NCBI GenBank assembly: GCA_946482335.1
Contig: CAMLRG010000277.1
Location: 1 to 5,453 of the forward strand
DNA length: 5,453 bases
DNA from: an uncultured Duganella sp.
GTDB lineage: Bacteria; Pseudomonadota; Gammaproteobacteria; Burkholderiales; Burkholderiaceae
Direction of reading: 5' to 3'
Every line of letters starts with the position of its first letter. Position 1 is the stretch's first letter. Below the pieces are notes generated by a model. The model worked only from the letters and a program-made list of their open reading frames with translations. It was not told the DNA's origin and did not search any database. The translations under genes were made by a program, and so were the position numbers. Below are positions 5,217 through 5,453 of this stretch, piece after piece.

Positions 5217-5453
5217 TTAGATGGTACGGCGGACCATCAGTTCCTTGATCTTGCCGATGGCCTTGTTCGGGTTCAGGCCCTTCGGGCACACGTCGACGCA
5301 GTTCATGATCGAGTGGCAGCGGAACAGACGATACGGGTCTTCCAGGTTATCCAGGCGCTGGCCGGTGGCTTCGTCGCGCGAGTCGGCGATGAAGCGGTAG
5401 GCTTGCAGCAGGCCGGCCGGGCCGACGAACTTGTCCGGGTTCCACCAGAACGA
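5217..5453 (-). CDS. sdhB: Succinate dehydrogenase iron-sulfur subunit SdhB, C-terminal part (cut by the window edge)
   Basis: The last 78 codons of sdhB are visible, ending in VRRTI and a TAA at 5217-5219. The product begins [16 protein letters not shown], the segment that in SdhB directly follows the CSxSCP cluster ligands, and continues to [22 protein letters not shown], which supplies cysteines for the [3Fe-4S] and [4Fe-4S] clusters. SdhB passes electrons from the SdhA flavin to ubiquinone at the membrane anchor of complex II. The N-terminal [2Fe-2S] half and the start lie beyond the right edge. The gene runs straight into sdhE with a 4-bp gap. The incompleteness is a window effect, with no sign of a frameshift. 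Confidence 0.97.
   Translation of the reverse strand, partial: SFWWNPDKFVGPAGLLQAYRFIADSRDEATGQRLDNLEDPYRLFRCHSIMNCVDVCPKGLNPNKAIGKIKELMVRRTI

Overview
The window looks like chromosomal DNA of a betaproteobacterium of the order Burkholderiales, most likely Oxalobacteraceae (the Massilia / Janthinobacterium / Duganella group). The reasons are the minus-strand order sdhB-sdhE-gltA, the moderately high G+C with G/C-rich third codon positions, and the style of the PAS-GGDEF-EAL protein. The genus is inference; no database was searched.

Layout. Positions 1-251 hold no convincing gene but carry a striking control region: three TCTAGA palindromes spaced exactly 14 bp apart (192-225). They lie over a plausible promoter just upstream of a BlaI/MecI-type repressor gene (252-638, + strand). 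No M56/BlaR1 sensor protease gene follows, so the repressor looks like an orphan. Positions 639-973 are a structured intergenic stretch with five close hairpins. A large cytoplasmic PAS-PAS-GGDEF-EAL signalling protein follows (974-3040, + strand). Its diguanylate cyclase half looks intact, including the inhibitory I-site. Its EAL half keeps the name-giving motif but has lost several catalytic residues, so the protein is probably a cyclase rather than a bifunctional enzyme. Its second PAS domain is LOV-like but has serine where the photoactive cysteine would be.

Positions 3041-3578 separate this gene from the convergent gltA and are the most unusual part of the window. An imperfect palindrome of about 320 bp (3149-3469) carries five GGTGTC units in the left arm and five inverted in the right. 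Each arm has two perfect long tandem units (35 bp left, 38 bp right) towards the centre and three short units outside. The pairing continues, with interruptions, to a CGATC-AC-GATCG centre. The palindrome is flanked by an approximately 80-bp diverged direct repeat that includes the gltA terminator hairpin. No transposase is present, so this resembles a BIME/REP-like or foldback element sitting between two convergent genes.

Positions 3579-5453 on the minus strand are the housekeeping end of the succinate dehydrogenase / citrate synthase cluster, transcribed sdhB (partial) -> sdhE -> gltA. SdhB is the iron-sulfur subunit of complex II, SdhE is the flavinylation factor for SdhA, and GltA supplies citrate to the same TCA cycle. 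The cluster ends in a strong hairpin with a UUCG loop in the gltA transcript.
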